64,000 nucleotides of DNA from Pantoea cypripedii. Its GTDB lineage: Bacteria > Pseudomonadota > Gammaproteobacteria > Enterobacterales > Enterobacteriaceae. Position 1 is the stretch's first letter. Every line of letters starts with the position of its first letter. A program made the position numbers and the translations under genes. The stretch lies in contig NZ_CP024770.1 in assembly GCF_011395035.1 (NCBI RefSeq), forward strand, positions 1,013,621 to 1,077,620. Direction: 5' to 3'. The notes beneath the pieces are model-generated. The model saw only the letters and a program-made list of their open reading frames with translations, was not told the origin of the DNA and searched no databases. Below are positions 7,700 to 15,528 of this stretch, one piece after another.

Positions 7700-9295
7700 T
7701 CAGTCGTCTTTCTCGACGTTCCAGAACACGGTTGAAGGCCCGGTCATCAGGTGGCTGACATGGTTACTCCACGCGGCGACGTCATAGAATTGCCCCAGCG
7801 GGATGTAGCTGACTTCGTCCATCGCATGCTTCTGGATCTCGACGGCAATTTCTTTCTGTTTGGCCGGATCGGTGGCGGTGGCAAAATCCACTTTCAGCTG
7901 GTTCATCTGCGGATCGGTCGGCCAGCCAAACCAGGCACCGTTACGACCACCGCCATCCAGCATCGGGTTGACCACCGGGTTCCAGATGGTTTCTGCGTTC
8001 CAGTAGGTGAAGAACATATTCCAGCCGCCCTGAGCGGGTGGGTTCGGATTGGCGCGGCGCGACACCAGCGTCTGCCAGTCCATCGGCTGCAAATCGACCT
8101 TGAAGCCCACCTTACGCAGCGCCTGGGCAGCGACCACCGGCTGGGATGCCTGGCTTGGTACATCGGTTGGCTGCATGATCACCACGGGTGTGCCGTCGTA
8201 ACCGGCTTTCTTCAGCAGCGCTTTCGCCTCTTCAATATTGCCGCCGTTCAGCAGCGACTCGCCGCCCGCCTGGCTTTCCAGCGCCGTGCCGCAGCCGAAT
8301 ACCGATGCACACAGTTTGTAGTACTGCGGGTTGCCCACCAGCGCGTCGAGCACATCTTTCTGGTTCATCGCCAGTAAGGCCGCGCGGCGGATATCAGGAT
8401 TGTTAAACGGCGGGTAGAGGAAGTTCATCCGCCCACCGGTCATGGAGCCGAGCTTGCTCAGGGTGCCGTACTTCAGATTCGGATCGGCCTGCACCATCGG
8501 CAGCAGGTCGATCGGCAGCTGCTCGATAAAATCGATATCACCGGAGGTTAAGGCATTAATCGCGGTCATGCGGTCAGGCATATTGATCCATTCAACACGG
8601 TCCACCTTCACCACTTTGCCACCCGCCGTGCCGCTGGCCGGTTCTTTGCGTGGTACGTAGCGTTTGAATTTTTCGTAAACCACGCGGTTGCCGGGATCAA
8701 ACTCGCTGGCGACAAATTTAAACGGCCCGGAACCGGTGTAGTCGGTGATCATTTTGCCGTCCGGGGTGTTCGCTACCCTCTCCGGCATCATAAATGCCGC
8801 GACCGATGAGGGTTTCGCCAGCAGTTGCAGCACATAGCCGAAGGGTTTCGCCAGCTTGAGGGTGATGGTTTTGTCATCGGCAGCGGTGAGGCTCTCGACA
8901 TATTTCATCATAAGCTGTCCGCCGACATCGTAACGCGCCCAGCGTTTTAGCGAGGCAACGCAATCGGTGGCGGTCACCGGTTTGCCGTCATGCCACAGCA
9001 AGCCATCACGCAGCGTGAAGGTGTAGGTCAGGCCATCGGGTGAAATTTTCCAGTCCGCCATTTGCGGCTGAGGCGTCTGCTTATCGTCCATGCCAATCAG
9101 GGTGTCGTAAATCATGTATCCGTGGTTACGGGTGATTTGCGCCGTGGTGGCAATCGGATCCAGTACCCGCAAAGAAGACGACATCACCACATGCAGGGTT
9201 TTCTCCGCTGCCATGACAGAGGGCGCGGCAATGGCGGCACTCAGGCCAACCGATAACAGACAAGCGATCAAAGTACGTGACGGAAATAGTTTCAC
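7700..9295 (-). CDS. dipeptide-type periplasmic substrate-binding protein
   Basis: A receptor of about 531 residues of SBP family 5 (DppA/OppA/GsiB). A signal peptide (LIACLLSVGLSAAIAAPSVMAA-EK) precedes the mature protein. 'RDGLLWHDGKPVTATDCVASLKRW' is the family signature. GTG at 9295 is preferred as start because GGAG lies eight bases upstream; the frame is open to a TTG at 9319. It is the receptor of the D-amino-acid-island transporter: the transaminase and carbamoylase genes are upstream on the same strand and the permeases follow. The ligand cannot be read from sequence; short peptides or N-blocked D-amino acids are the inferred cargo. Confidence 0.9.
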   Translation of the reverse strand: MKLFPSRTLIACLLSVGLSAAIAAPSVMAAEKTLHVVMSSSLRVLDPIATTAQITRNHGYMIYDTLIGMDDKQTPQPQMADWKISPDGLTYTFTLRDGLLWHDGKPVTATDCVASLKRWARYDVGGQLMMKYVESLTAADDKTITLKLAKPFGYVLQLLAKPSSVAAFMMPERVANTPDGKMITDYTGSGPFKFVASEFDPGNRVVYEKFKRYVPRKEPASGTAGGKVVKVDRVEWINMPDRMTAINALTSGDIDFIEQLPIDLLPMVQADPNLKYGTLSKLGSMTGGRMNFLYPPFNNPDIRRAALLAMNQKDVLDALVGNPQYYKLCASVFGCGTALESQAGGESLLNGGNIEEAKALLKKAGYDGTPVVIMQPTDVPSQASQPVVAAQALRKVGFKVDLQPMDWQTLVSRRANPNPPAQGGWNMFFTYWNAETIWNPVVNPMLDGGGRNGAWFGWPTDPQMNQLKVDFATATDPAKQKEIAVEIQKHAMDEVSYIPLGQFYDVAAWSNHVSHLMTGPSTVFWNVEKDD

Positions 9296-9364
9296 TCTTA
9301 ACACTCCAGTAGAAGGCAAACCCTGGTGTCGGGAAATGCGGTGTGTGCAATGTAAGGGGACAAC

Positions 9365-9384
9365 GCAGGGCGTCAGCGCCCTGC
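9365..9384 (-). other. intercistronic stem-loop
   Basis: Perfect 8-bp inverted repeat (GCAGGGCG / CGCCCTGC) with a four-base loop, lying just after the transaminase stop codon in the 5' leader of the binding-protein gene. There is no U-tract, so it is more likely an RNA-processing or stability element than a full terminator. Confidence 0.45.
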
Positions 9385-9389
9385 TGCCG

Positions 9390-10244
9390 TCAGAGTGCCG
9401 CTGCTAAGGCATGCTCGATATAAAGCTGGCGTAAACGCAGAGTCAGTGGACCCGGTTGACCCGCGCCCACCGGCTGGCCATCGACATTGACGACCGGGTA
9501 AACAAAGGAGGTTGATGAAGTAATGAAGGCTTCTGCGGCGTCCCTGGCTTCATCGATAGTGAAGCCGCGCTCTTCCAGACACAGGCCATGTTCATTGATC
9601 AGGGCAATCAGCGCGCTGCGGGTAATACCCGGCAGCAACAGCTGAGACAGCTCGCGGGTGACCACTGCACCGGCGTGGGTAATGATAAAGGCATTGTTGG
9701 AGGTGCCTTCGGTAATCAGGCCGTCCTTAACCAGCCAGGCATCGTCAGCACCGCGCAGCCGCGCCTGCTCTTTCGCCAGGCAGGCGTACAACAGCTGGGT
9801 GGTCTTGATGTCACAACGGCCCCAGCGTAAATCCGGCAGGCTGATAATGTTCATTCCGCGCTCCGCCAGCGGGCTACCGAGGATATCTTTGGCCTGGGTA
9901 TAGAGCACCAGCGTCGGCGGCGTGCCCTGTGCCGGAAACGCGAAGTTACGGTCTTCCACGCCACGGCTTACCTGCAGGTAAATCAGACCTTCATGCAAAT
10001 CGTTGCGGGTAACCAGTTCCCGATGGATTGCCAGCAGCTGATCGTTATCAACCGGTAACGACAGCGCCAGCTCGCCCAGTGAACGGCGCAGACGCTTGAG
10101 GTGCTGCTCGAAATCCACCAGCCTGCCCTGCAATACCGCAGTCACCTCATAGATGGCATCGGCGAAGGTGAATCCCCGATCAAAGACCGAGATTTTCGCT
10201 TCATTTTCCGCAATAAACTCACCATTCAGATAGACGGTGCGCAT
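9390..10244 (-). CDS. D-amino-acid transaminase (class IV PLP)
   Basis: A 284-residue fold-type IV aminotransferase that moves the amino group between D-amino acids and 2-oxo acids. The PLP lysine is K147 in 'WGRCDIKTTQLL' and the cofactor-ring glutamate is E179 in 'GLITEGTSNNAFI'. The N-terminus (YLNGEF...VFDRGFTFADAIYEV) and length match D-alanine transaminases better than branched-chain enzymes. Context supports D-specificity: an N-carbamoyl-D-amino-acid hydrolase is encoded directly upstream and a D-aminoacylase closes the operon. GGAG precedes the ATG. 4-amino-4-deoxychorismate lyase is a related alternative, but the context argues against it. Confidence 0.87.
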   Translation of the reverse strand: MRTVYLNGEFIAENEAKISVFDRGFTFADAIYEVTAVLQGRLVDFEQHLKRLRRSLGELALSLPVDNDQLLAIHRELVTRNDLHEGLIYLQVSRGVEDRNFAFPAQGTPPTLVLYTQAKDILGSPLAERGMNIISLPDLRWGRCDIKTTQLLYACLAKEQARLRGADDAWLVKDGLITEGTSNNAFIITHAGAVVTRELSQLLLPGITRSALIALINEHGLCLEERGFTIDEARDAAEAFITSSTSFVYPVVNVDGQPVGAGQPGPLTLRLRQLYIEHALAAAL

Positions 10245-10261
10245 GGCTCAATTTCTCCGGG

Positions 10262-11185
10262 TTAGGGGCGTTCCACGCCGGTCTGGCGTGTGATGATGCC
10301 GTAATGTTCAATGCGGCGATGACGGGCGAAATCGAAGATGGTGGTCTTGCCGAACTGACACAGATCCATGTCGCAACGGTGGGAGATCAACTCATCGCCC
10401 TGCCCACTGGCGCGTGCCACCACAAAGCCGTTCGGGTCCACGATGACGCTGCCGCCCATTAATGGGAAGCCATCTTCAACACCGGCTTTCGCGACGCCAA
10501 CCACCCAGGTTGCATTCTGGTAAGCACCGGCCTGCATACAGAGTTCAGAATGGAACAGCCGTTTGGTTTCGCCTTCATCGCGCTCAAGGGAGTTCACGGA
10601 AGGGGTGTTGTAGCCCAGGGTAACCAGCTCCACGCCCTGCAACCCCATCACGCGATAGGTTTCCGGCCAGCGGCGATCGTTGCAGATACACATGCCCATG
10701 ATCGCGCCCTGGTTTTCCCAGGTCGGGAAACCGAGATCGCCCGGTTCGAAATAGCGTTTTTCCAGATGCTGGAAATCACGATGTGGATCGTACTCAACAT
10801 GTCCCGGCAGGTGCACCTTGCGGTATTTACCGACGATATTGCCCTGCCGATCGGTGACGATGGAGGTGTTAAAGTGTCGCCCTTCCGGGGTCAGTTCGGC
10901 GTAACCAAAGGTGATGGCAATGCCATGCTCGCGGGAGAAGTCGAACAGCGGACGCGTCACATCATTCGGCATTTCACGTTCAAACCAGCTATCAACTTCG
11001 TTCTGATCTTCCATATACCAGCGAGGGAAAAACGTTGTCAGCGCCAGTTCAGGAAACACCACCAGTTCGCATCCCTGCTGCCGTGCCTGTTCCAGTAATG
11101 CCAGCATGCGCTGGACCACGCTTTCTCTTGAGTCGCTTTTTTGGATTGCTCCCAACTGAGCACCGCCAATGACAATTTCACGCAC
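10262..11185 (-). CDS. N-carbamoyl-D-amino-acid hydrolase (nitrilase superfamily)
   Basis: A 307-residue carbon-nitrogen hydrolase strongly resembling the Agrobacterium D-carbamoylase, which converts N-carbamoyl-D-amino acids to D-amino acid, CO2 and ammonia. The Glu-Lys-Cys triad is visible: E46 in VFPELALTTFFPRW, K123 in GKYRKVHLPGH and C168 in CICNDRRWPETYR. 'FQHLEKRYFEPGDLGFP' is a diagnostic family stretch. The frame stays open to 11227, but GTG at 11185 has GAGG eight bases upstream and aligns with the family N-terminus. No hydantoinase is nearby, so carbamoyl-D-amino acids are presumably taken up as such, or the enzyme accepts related N-blocked substrates. Confidence 0.88.
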   Translation of the reverse strand: MREIVIGGAQLGAIQKSDSRESVVQRMLALLEQARQQGCELVVFPELALTTFFPRWYMEDQNEVDSWFEREMPNDVTRPLFDFSREHGIAITFGYAELTPEGRHFNTSIVTDRQGNIVGKYRKVHLPGHVEYDPHRDFQHLEKRYFEPGDLGFPTWENQGAIMGMCICNDRRWPETYRVMGLQGVELVTLGYNTPSVNSLERDEGETKRLFHSELCMQAGAYQNATWVVGVAKAGVEDGFPLMGGSVIVDPNGFVVARASGQGDELISHRCDMDLCQFGKTTIFDFARHRRIEHYGIITRQTGVERP

Positions 11186-11286
11186 GCACTTTTCCTCAAC
11201 AAGACCGACACAGTGTCGTAAGGCCATTGTGTGAGGTTCAGGGCGGTCTGTCGTATACCAAAATGTGGGCCTTACTTAACCTAAAG

Positions 11287-12207
11287 TTAATCCATGTTGA
11301 ACAGATGGAAGCCGCTGCTATCCAGCACCTTGCGCAGATGATCGATAAACACCTGCGCGAACTGCGCCAGCGGTTCGTGGCGCAAATGCACCAGGCTGAT
11401 AGTCAGGCGTTCTTCGCCGAGAATCGGCAGCACCGCCATGCGTTCGGCCCCGGAGGCACGGAACGAGATTTCATCAACCACCGAGAAGCCAGTGCCGTTT
11501 TTTACCAGCGCACAGGCGTGATGCGGTGAATCGACATCAATACTCGGGCGATACGGCAGACCGACGCGTTCGAAAGCCTTCATCATAAAACTGTAGAACG
11601 GGGTATCCGTGGAGTAACCAATAAAGGGCGTCTCCGCCAGCGCCGCAGGCAACTCTTTGGCCGGTAACTGCGTCAGCGGATGATTGGCCGGGCACACCAC
11701 CATCACGCGGATATAACTGAGGGGCACCGCACACAGATTAGGATGATCGATAGGAAACAAAGAGATACCCAGATCCGCGTGTTGATCGAGCAGCCGGTCC
11801 CGCAGCAGTCGGTGACGCAGGCATTCCAGGCTAACGAGGATGTTTTCGTTGCACTGCCTGAAAGCACCTATGGCATCTGGCACCAGTTGATGCCCCAGAC
11901 TGGGGCTGCTGGCAATGCGCAGCACTCCCTGACGCTGCTGTACCAGGTTGTGCAGCGTGGTGTTAACGCGCTGAATATCGCGATACACCGATTCGACATC
12001 ATTGAACAGGCTGCGCGCCTCCGGCGAAGGGTATAACCTTCCCTTAACCCGTTCGAATAAGCGAAAGCCAATACGTGCTTCCGTGTGGGACAACATACGG
12101 CTGACAGCGGGCTGGGACACAAACAACAGTTGCGCGGCACCATTAATCGAACCGGTAATCATAATCGCCCGAAAGACTTCAATCTGACGCAGATTAAGCG
12201 ACTGCAT
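11287..12207 (-). CDS. LysR-type regulator of the D-amino-acid island
   Basis: A 306-residue LysR-type transcriptional regulator. The N-terminal winged helix-turn-helix is clear (LRQIEVFRAIMITGSINGAAQLLFVSQPAVSRMLSHTEARIGF), followed by the periplasmic-binding-protein-like effector domain. It is the first gene on the minus strand, about 100 bases upstream of the carbamoylase and in the same orientation, unlike the usual divergent LysR layout. Its N-terminus resembles regulators of opine and D-amino-acid catabolism, but that is a loose similarity. Probably it activates the downstream genes in response to an imported amino-acid derivative. GAGG precedes the ATG. Confidence 0.88.
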   Translation of the reverse strand: MQSLNLRQIEVFRAIMITGSINGAAQLLFVSQPAVSRMLSHTEARIGFRLFERVKGRLYPSPEARSLFNDVESVYRDIQRVNTTLHNLVQQRQGVLRIASSPSLGHQLVPDAIGAFRQCNENILVSLECLRHRLLRDRLLDQHADLGISLFPIDHPNLCAVPLSYIRVMVVCPANHPLTQLPAKELPAALAETPFIGYSTDTPFYSFMMKAFERVGLPYRPSIDVDSPHHACALVKNGTGFSVVDEISFRASGAERMAVLPILGEERLTISLVHLRHEPLAQFAQVFIDHLRKVLDSSGFHLFNMD

Positions 12208-12333
12208 TCGGTTTTCCTCTGAGGAATGGATAGCGTGTGCTGAGCTGCTAAACGCTTAACACCAGGTTATAGGTTGTTAGCAATTAGCATGCCAGGAGGC
12301 GTTCGCCTGCGGGGAAGTGCGCTGACAGCGGGG

Positions 12334-12378
12334 GTGTCGTCCGGTAATAATATGATTCGCAAGATTTTACCGGGACAC
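12334..12378. repeat. imperfect inverted repeat in a gene-free stretch
   Basis: GTGTCGTCCGGTAA (12334-12347) is mirrored by TTACCGGGACAC (12367-12378) with a two-base bulge. It lies between the LysR gene and the toxin gene. The arms look like a transposon end or attachment-type site, but no transposase or target duplication is visible, so the origin is unknown. Confidence 0.4.
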
Positions 12379-12463
12379 TTACATACCCTGCTGTCAATGG
12401 GCACGCTGCCGATGTGGATCTGGTTTTGAAATCCATGCGGGCTGCGTTGGGAGAGGTTAGAGG

Positions 12464-13363
12464 CTACAGCCTTAATATGGCCTCTAATTTATTTATCTGA
12501 CCTTGCCATTCATCTGGATTATCTTTTCTAAATTTCTCAAGGTGGAGTTGTTTCCATTTCACTGAAGGAAAATGTTGATAATCATAAATAGACCAATCCG
12601 GCTCCAGCCGGTTGAAGCCAAGCAAGAAGGCTTTGTCTTTCTCTGTCAGGCTGTGCCTTATTATCCTGATAATCTTATCTCGCGTTGCTTCATAATCCTG
12701 ATAACTGAAGGGAATATCAGTCATGCCGGTAAATTGATTGTCAAAAGCACTTCGCTGATCCTGCAAGTGTGGATCAAGCATCTCGTAGGTAGGCCGATTG
12801 CTGCTGACCAACCCTAAAATGAATCCCTGCTTAATTTCTTCAGTGAAGCCTTCCGCTTCAAGTAACAACTTTACATCGAAAAGATCGCGGGGATGCTGCC
12901 GGTCCACTGCTGCACATAGTTTGCCACCATAAAGCTGAGCCATCGGGACAACCGGCATAGCACAAAAGGCGTCAAACAGTTCCTGCGCCTGGTCGCATAA
13001 CGGCATTCTAACCGGCTCGGATAATAATCCCCGGCCAACCATATTGACTTCAATTTTTATCAGTACGTCATTCTCTGTTATGTGAAGTTTGCAAACATCT
13101 GCTCTGTGCTGAACCTTAATTGAATTTCTTAACGAAACAATATTCTCTGCTACACGAAGCAATGCGTTATTAATTTCAACCAGTGATTTTTCACGTTCTT
13201 CGATATGGATATAAGTGAGATCTATATCAACAGATAGTCTGGGCATTTCCCTATAGAAGAGATTTATTGCCGTACCGCCGTGCATGGCAAAACAACTTTC
13301 TTTAGCCACTTCGGGCAAGACATCCAACAGTAACTGAACCTGTTTCCTATATATATCCTTCAT
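12464..13363 (-). CDS. abiEii: AbiEii/AbiGii-type nucleotidyltransferase toxin
   Basis: A 299-residue toxin of the AbiE type IV toxin-antitoxin family, DUF1814 nucleotidyltransferases that arrest growth and can abort phage infection. The nucleotidyltransferase core is visible: 'MHGGTAINLFYREMPRLSVDIDLTYI' (GG..motif with the two metal-binding aspartates DID) near residues 27-52. The motif 'YGGKLCAAVDRQHPRDLFDVKLLLE' follows near 145-170. Its ATG overlaps the last base of the antitoxin stop (TAATG), so the pair is translationally coupled. AT-rich composition compared with the flanking metabolic genes suggests horizontal acquisition as a defence unit. It looks intact. Confidence 0.92.
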   Translation of the reverse strand: MKDIYRKQVQLLLDVLPEVAKESCFAMHGGTAINLFYREMPRLSVDIDLTYIHIEEREKSLVEINNALLRVAENIVSLRNSIKVQHRADVCKLHITENDVLIKIEVNMVGRGLLSEPVRMPLCDQAQELFDAFCAMPVVPMAQLYGGKLCAAVDRQHPRDLFDVKLLLEAEGFTEEIKQGFILGLVSSNRPTYEMLDPHLQDQRSAFDNQFTGMTDIPFSYQDYEATRDKIIRIIRHSLTEKDKAFLLGFNRLEPDWSIYDYQHFPSVKWKQLHLEKFRKDNPDEWQGQINKLEAILRL

Positions 13364-14130
13364 TACGCTATCTCCAGTTCCTTTGGCATAGTTATCTGAT
13401 ACTTAGGTATATAGATGCCATTAGGTACAATGGATCTCTTCCCGGTCCCTAAATCTATTTTTTCTATCTTCAGGTAGTTAAACCAGTCATGCCCTGCTTT
13501 ATCAGCCATGTACAGGAACAATCGCTTCACTTTCACGGATGAGCAGTTTTCCAGCAACTTCTGCACTGACACTGGCCTCAGATTATTAAGCCCCTCCATC
13601 AGTTCATATACTTCCAGCAGAGGCTGATGCTCAGGAGCGAGGTACAGGCACTCCATTAAAGCACGGGCTGGACTGGAGATCTTGACCTTAAAGTCCTTAT
13701 GTTCTATTTCAACCAGACCCAGATCAGAGGGAAGAAAGCTGGAAGCTTTCATGTCTATACGCAGACCCCAGTTATGGCTTTGGAACCACTTCGGAAGTTT
13801 CGCTCCTTGCGGGCCAAAGAGCATCACGCTTTTTTCTGACAGTCCCAAATAATGCGCGCGGCCTTGCAAAGCAAGGGCCGTTTTAGCCGCAGGATGTATT
13901 GCCATGCCCAGCTGTGATTGCAGCGCATAGATACCCCCGAGATAATCAACGTTATCGCCACTGCGTACCAACGCTCCAGAGCCAATCGATTCAAACCATT
14001 GGCTTTTTTTGTATTGCTTCTGCAAATCAAGGCTATATCCCTGATCTACCAGCCACGTAGTGGTCAGCGCCACGCCAGGAGGGATAGCACTCAGCAACAA
14101 GTTTATTTTTGATAATTTTTCGGTATTCAT
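13363..14130 (-). CDS. abiEi: AbiEi-type antitoxin / autorepressor
   Basis: A 255-residue antitoxin partner of AbiEii. The N-terminal part (KINLLLSAIPPGVALTTTWLVDQGYS...YKKSQWFESIGSGALVRSGDNVDYLGGIYAL) is the winged-helix domain that binds operator repeats. The C-terminal domain carries 'ISSPARALMECLYLAPEH', the conserved AbiEi motif thought to neutralise the toxin without direct contact. In characterised AbiE systems AbiEi represses its own promoter by binding two inverted repeats; two such repeats are found here, one over the start codon. No Shine-Dalgarno sequence is evident, perhaps because the operator occupies that region. Confidence 0.9.
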   Translation of the reverse strand: MNTEKLSKINLLLSAIPPGVALTTTWLVDQGYSLDLQKQYKKSQWFESIGSGALVRSGDNVDYLGGIYALQSQLGMAIHPAAKTALALQGRAHYLGLSEKSVMLFGPQGAKLPKWFQSHNWGLRIDMKASSFLPSDLGLVEIEHKDFKVKISSPARALMECLYLAPEHQPLLEVYELMEGLNNLRPVSVQKLLENCSSVKVKRLFLYMADKAGHDWFNYLKIEKIDLGTGKRSIVPNGIYIPKYQITMPKELEIA

Positions 14131-14136
14131 AATACC
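14122..14136. promoter_or_regulatory. AbiEi operator candidate 1 (over start codon)
   Basis: Perfect inverted repeat GGTATT-N3-AATACC whose spacer is the antitoxin start codon itself. The same sequence recurs at 14195-14209. Known AbiEi proteins autoregulate through paired inverted repeats, so this is read as an operator. Confidence 0.7.
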
Positions 14137-14193
14137 TTTATAGTACTTTTTTTAAACCCCGGCAAGATGCAAGGTTTAAAAAAAACAATTTTT

Positions 14194-14210
14194 AGGTATT
14201 TTTAATACCT
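14194..14210. promoter_or_regulatory. AbiEi operator candidate 2
   Basis: AGGTATT-N3-AATACCT, a perfect 7-bp inverted repeat identical at its core to the site at 14122-14136. The centres are 73 bp apart, about seven helical turns, which suits cooperative repressor binding on one DNA face. Confidence 0.7.
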
Positions 14211-14302
14211 GAAAATGATAAAATTTAAACCTCCTTATGAATAATCCACGCAATGCATTGATAAATATGGAAATAATAAGGGTATTATGGTTGCATATAT
14301 CC

Positions 14303-14380
14303 GTAGCGGCGCGATTTATCGCGCAGGTTTTTGACAACAGATAGCCAATTTAAAAGACGCGCGATAAATCGTGCCGCTAC
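14303..14380. repeat. REP-like inverted repeat pair, copy 2
   Basis: Left arm 14303-14324 carries GCGGCGCGATTTATCGCGC, right arm 14359-14380 its inverse (GCGCGATAAATCGTGCCGC). It is the same unit as at 7609-7679, placed between the porin gene's 3' end and the AbiE promoter. It may act as the porin transcript's 3' structure. Confidence 0.75.
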
Positions 14381-14390
14381 GGAATGAACC

Positions 14391-15467
14391 TTAGAACTGG
14401 TATGTCATCCCCACACCGAAGCTATCATCGGTGGAGATCCCGAAGGGGGTATTTTTATCGAGTTGGTTGATTTTATAGTCGGTATAAACCAGAAAGTTTT
14501 TATTTAAAAAGTAGGCGACGTTAACATCCAGATACTTCGCCAGATAGACATCGCCATAGCCTTCAATTTCTTTTCCCTGTGACTGGAACCAGCCAATACC
14601 GGGAACGATACCGTTTTCGAAAACATAGCGCGAATAGACTTCGAAATTCTGGGTTTTGTTTGCAAAACCATAACCACGAATAGGCGTGATATTCTGGCCT
14701 TCCGAATATTTAATCGCGGCATAAAACTGGCCTGGATTATATTTGAACCCCAGCGCCCACATTTCAGCTCGCTCGCCATCGCCATACGCTAAGGCTTCCT
14801 GCGCCGCTGTGCGATGCGAGTTGCCATAAGCGGCCAGCACGGTGCCACCCCAGTCGAAACTATAACTGGCTGACGCGCCTGCACCCTCACCATTCGAGGT
14901 GTAAACGGTGCGGCCGCTGTTATTATTGCCTGCCCCGTTTTTCCCCTGATACTGCAAGGCAAAGTTAACATTATCAGAGAGGCCAAAAAAAGAAGTATTG
15001 CGGTAAGTCAGCACCCCGGTGGCGCGTCCGGTCATAAAGCCATCGGTGTAACTGTCTGTCAGATGGTCAAAGATCGGGGCATAATCCGTAATGCTGGCAA
15101 CATCATATAACACGCCGTTATTTCTGCCGTAATCGATGCTGCCCCACTGATCATATTTCAGTCCGGCAAACCCGTAGCGGGTTTTATTGCCCTCATCACC
15201 TTCAGCTTCGGAATGGTTGGCCTGAATATTATATTCCCACTGTCCATAACCGGTGAGCTTATCATTAATTTTTGTTTGCCCTTTAAAACCTAAGCGCACA
15301 TAACTGTTATCACCATCAACGCTGGTATCGTCGCTGAAATAATGTCTGGCTCTTACGCTGCCATAAAGATCCAGTTTGTTGCCATCTTTATTATAAATTT
15401 CAGCTCCCTGAGAGATTGCAGGCAGAACAACAGCCACCGCAAGCAGTGTAAATTTCATCACCTTCAT
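14391..15467 (-). CDS. OmpC/OmpF-type general porin
   Basis: A 358-residue outer-membrane porin. A signal peptide (MKVMKFTLLAVAVVLPAISQG) is cleaved before AEIYNKDGNKLDLYG, the classic porin N-terminus. Further signatures are 'YGQWEYNIQ', 'TRYGFAGLKYDQWGSIDYGRNNG' and the C-terminal aromatic residue in TYQF needed for Bam insertion. The L3 constriction loop motif of OmpC/F (PEFGG) is replaced by 'PIFDHLTD', so pore selectivity may differ. It lies downstream of the AbgB-like hydrolase and MFS genes on the same strand, with a terminator between, suggesting a dedicated channel for that pathway's substrate. Confidence 0.88.
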   Translation of the reverse strand: MKVMKFTLLAVAVVLPAISQGAEIYNKDGNKLDLYGSVRARHYFSDDTSVDGDNSYVRLGFKGQTKINDKLTGYGQWEYNIQANHSEAEGDEGNKTRYGFAGLKYDQWGSIDYGRNNGVLYDVASITDYAPIFDHLTDSYTDGFMTGRATGVLTYRNTSFFGLSDNVNFALQYQGKNGAGNNNSGRTVYTSNGEGAGASASYSFDWGGTVLAAYGNSHRTAAQEALAYGDGERAEMWALGFKYNPGQFYAAIKYSEGQNITPIRGYGFANKTQNFEVYSRYVFENGIVPGIGWFQSQGKEIEGYGDVYLAKYLDVNVAYFLNKNFLVYTDYKINQLDKNTPFGISTDDSFGVGMTYQF

Positions 15468-15493
15468 TATTAATGCCTCATCATTTTTATTTT

Positions 15494-15517
15494 AAAAAGA
15501 GGTGGCGAGATGCCACC
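15494..15517 (-). terminator. terminator after the M20 amidohydrolase gene
   Basis: On the minus strand GGTGGC-N5-GCCACC is followed by a CTCTTTTT U-tract. It lies between the AbgB-like gene and the porin gene and probably ends or reduces transcription into the porin. Confidence 0.65.
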
Positions 15518-15528
15518 CAATTGCACTA

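Noticed and set aside
12208..12463. Insertion sequence remnant between the LysR and AbiEii genes
   Set aside because: Apart from one inverted repeat there is no transposase fragment or target-site duplication.
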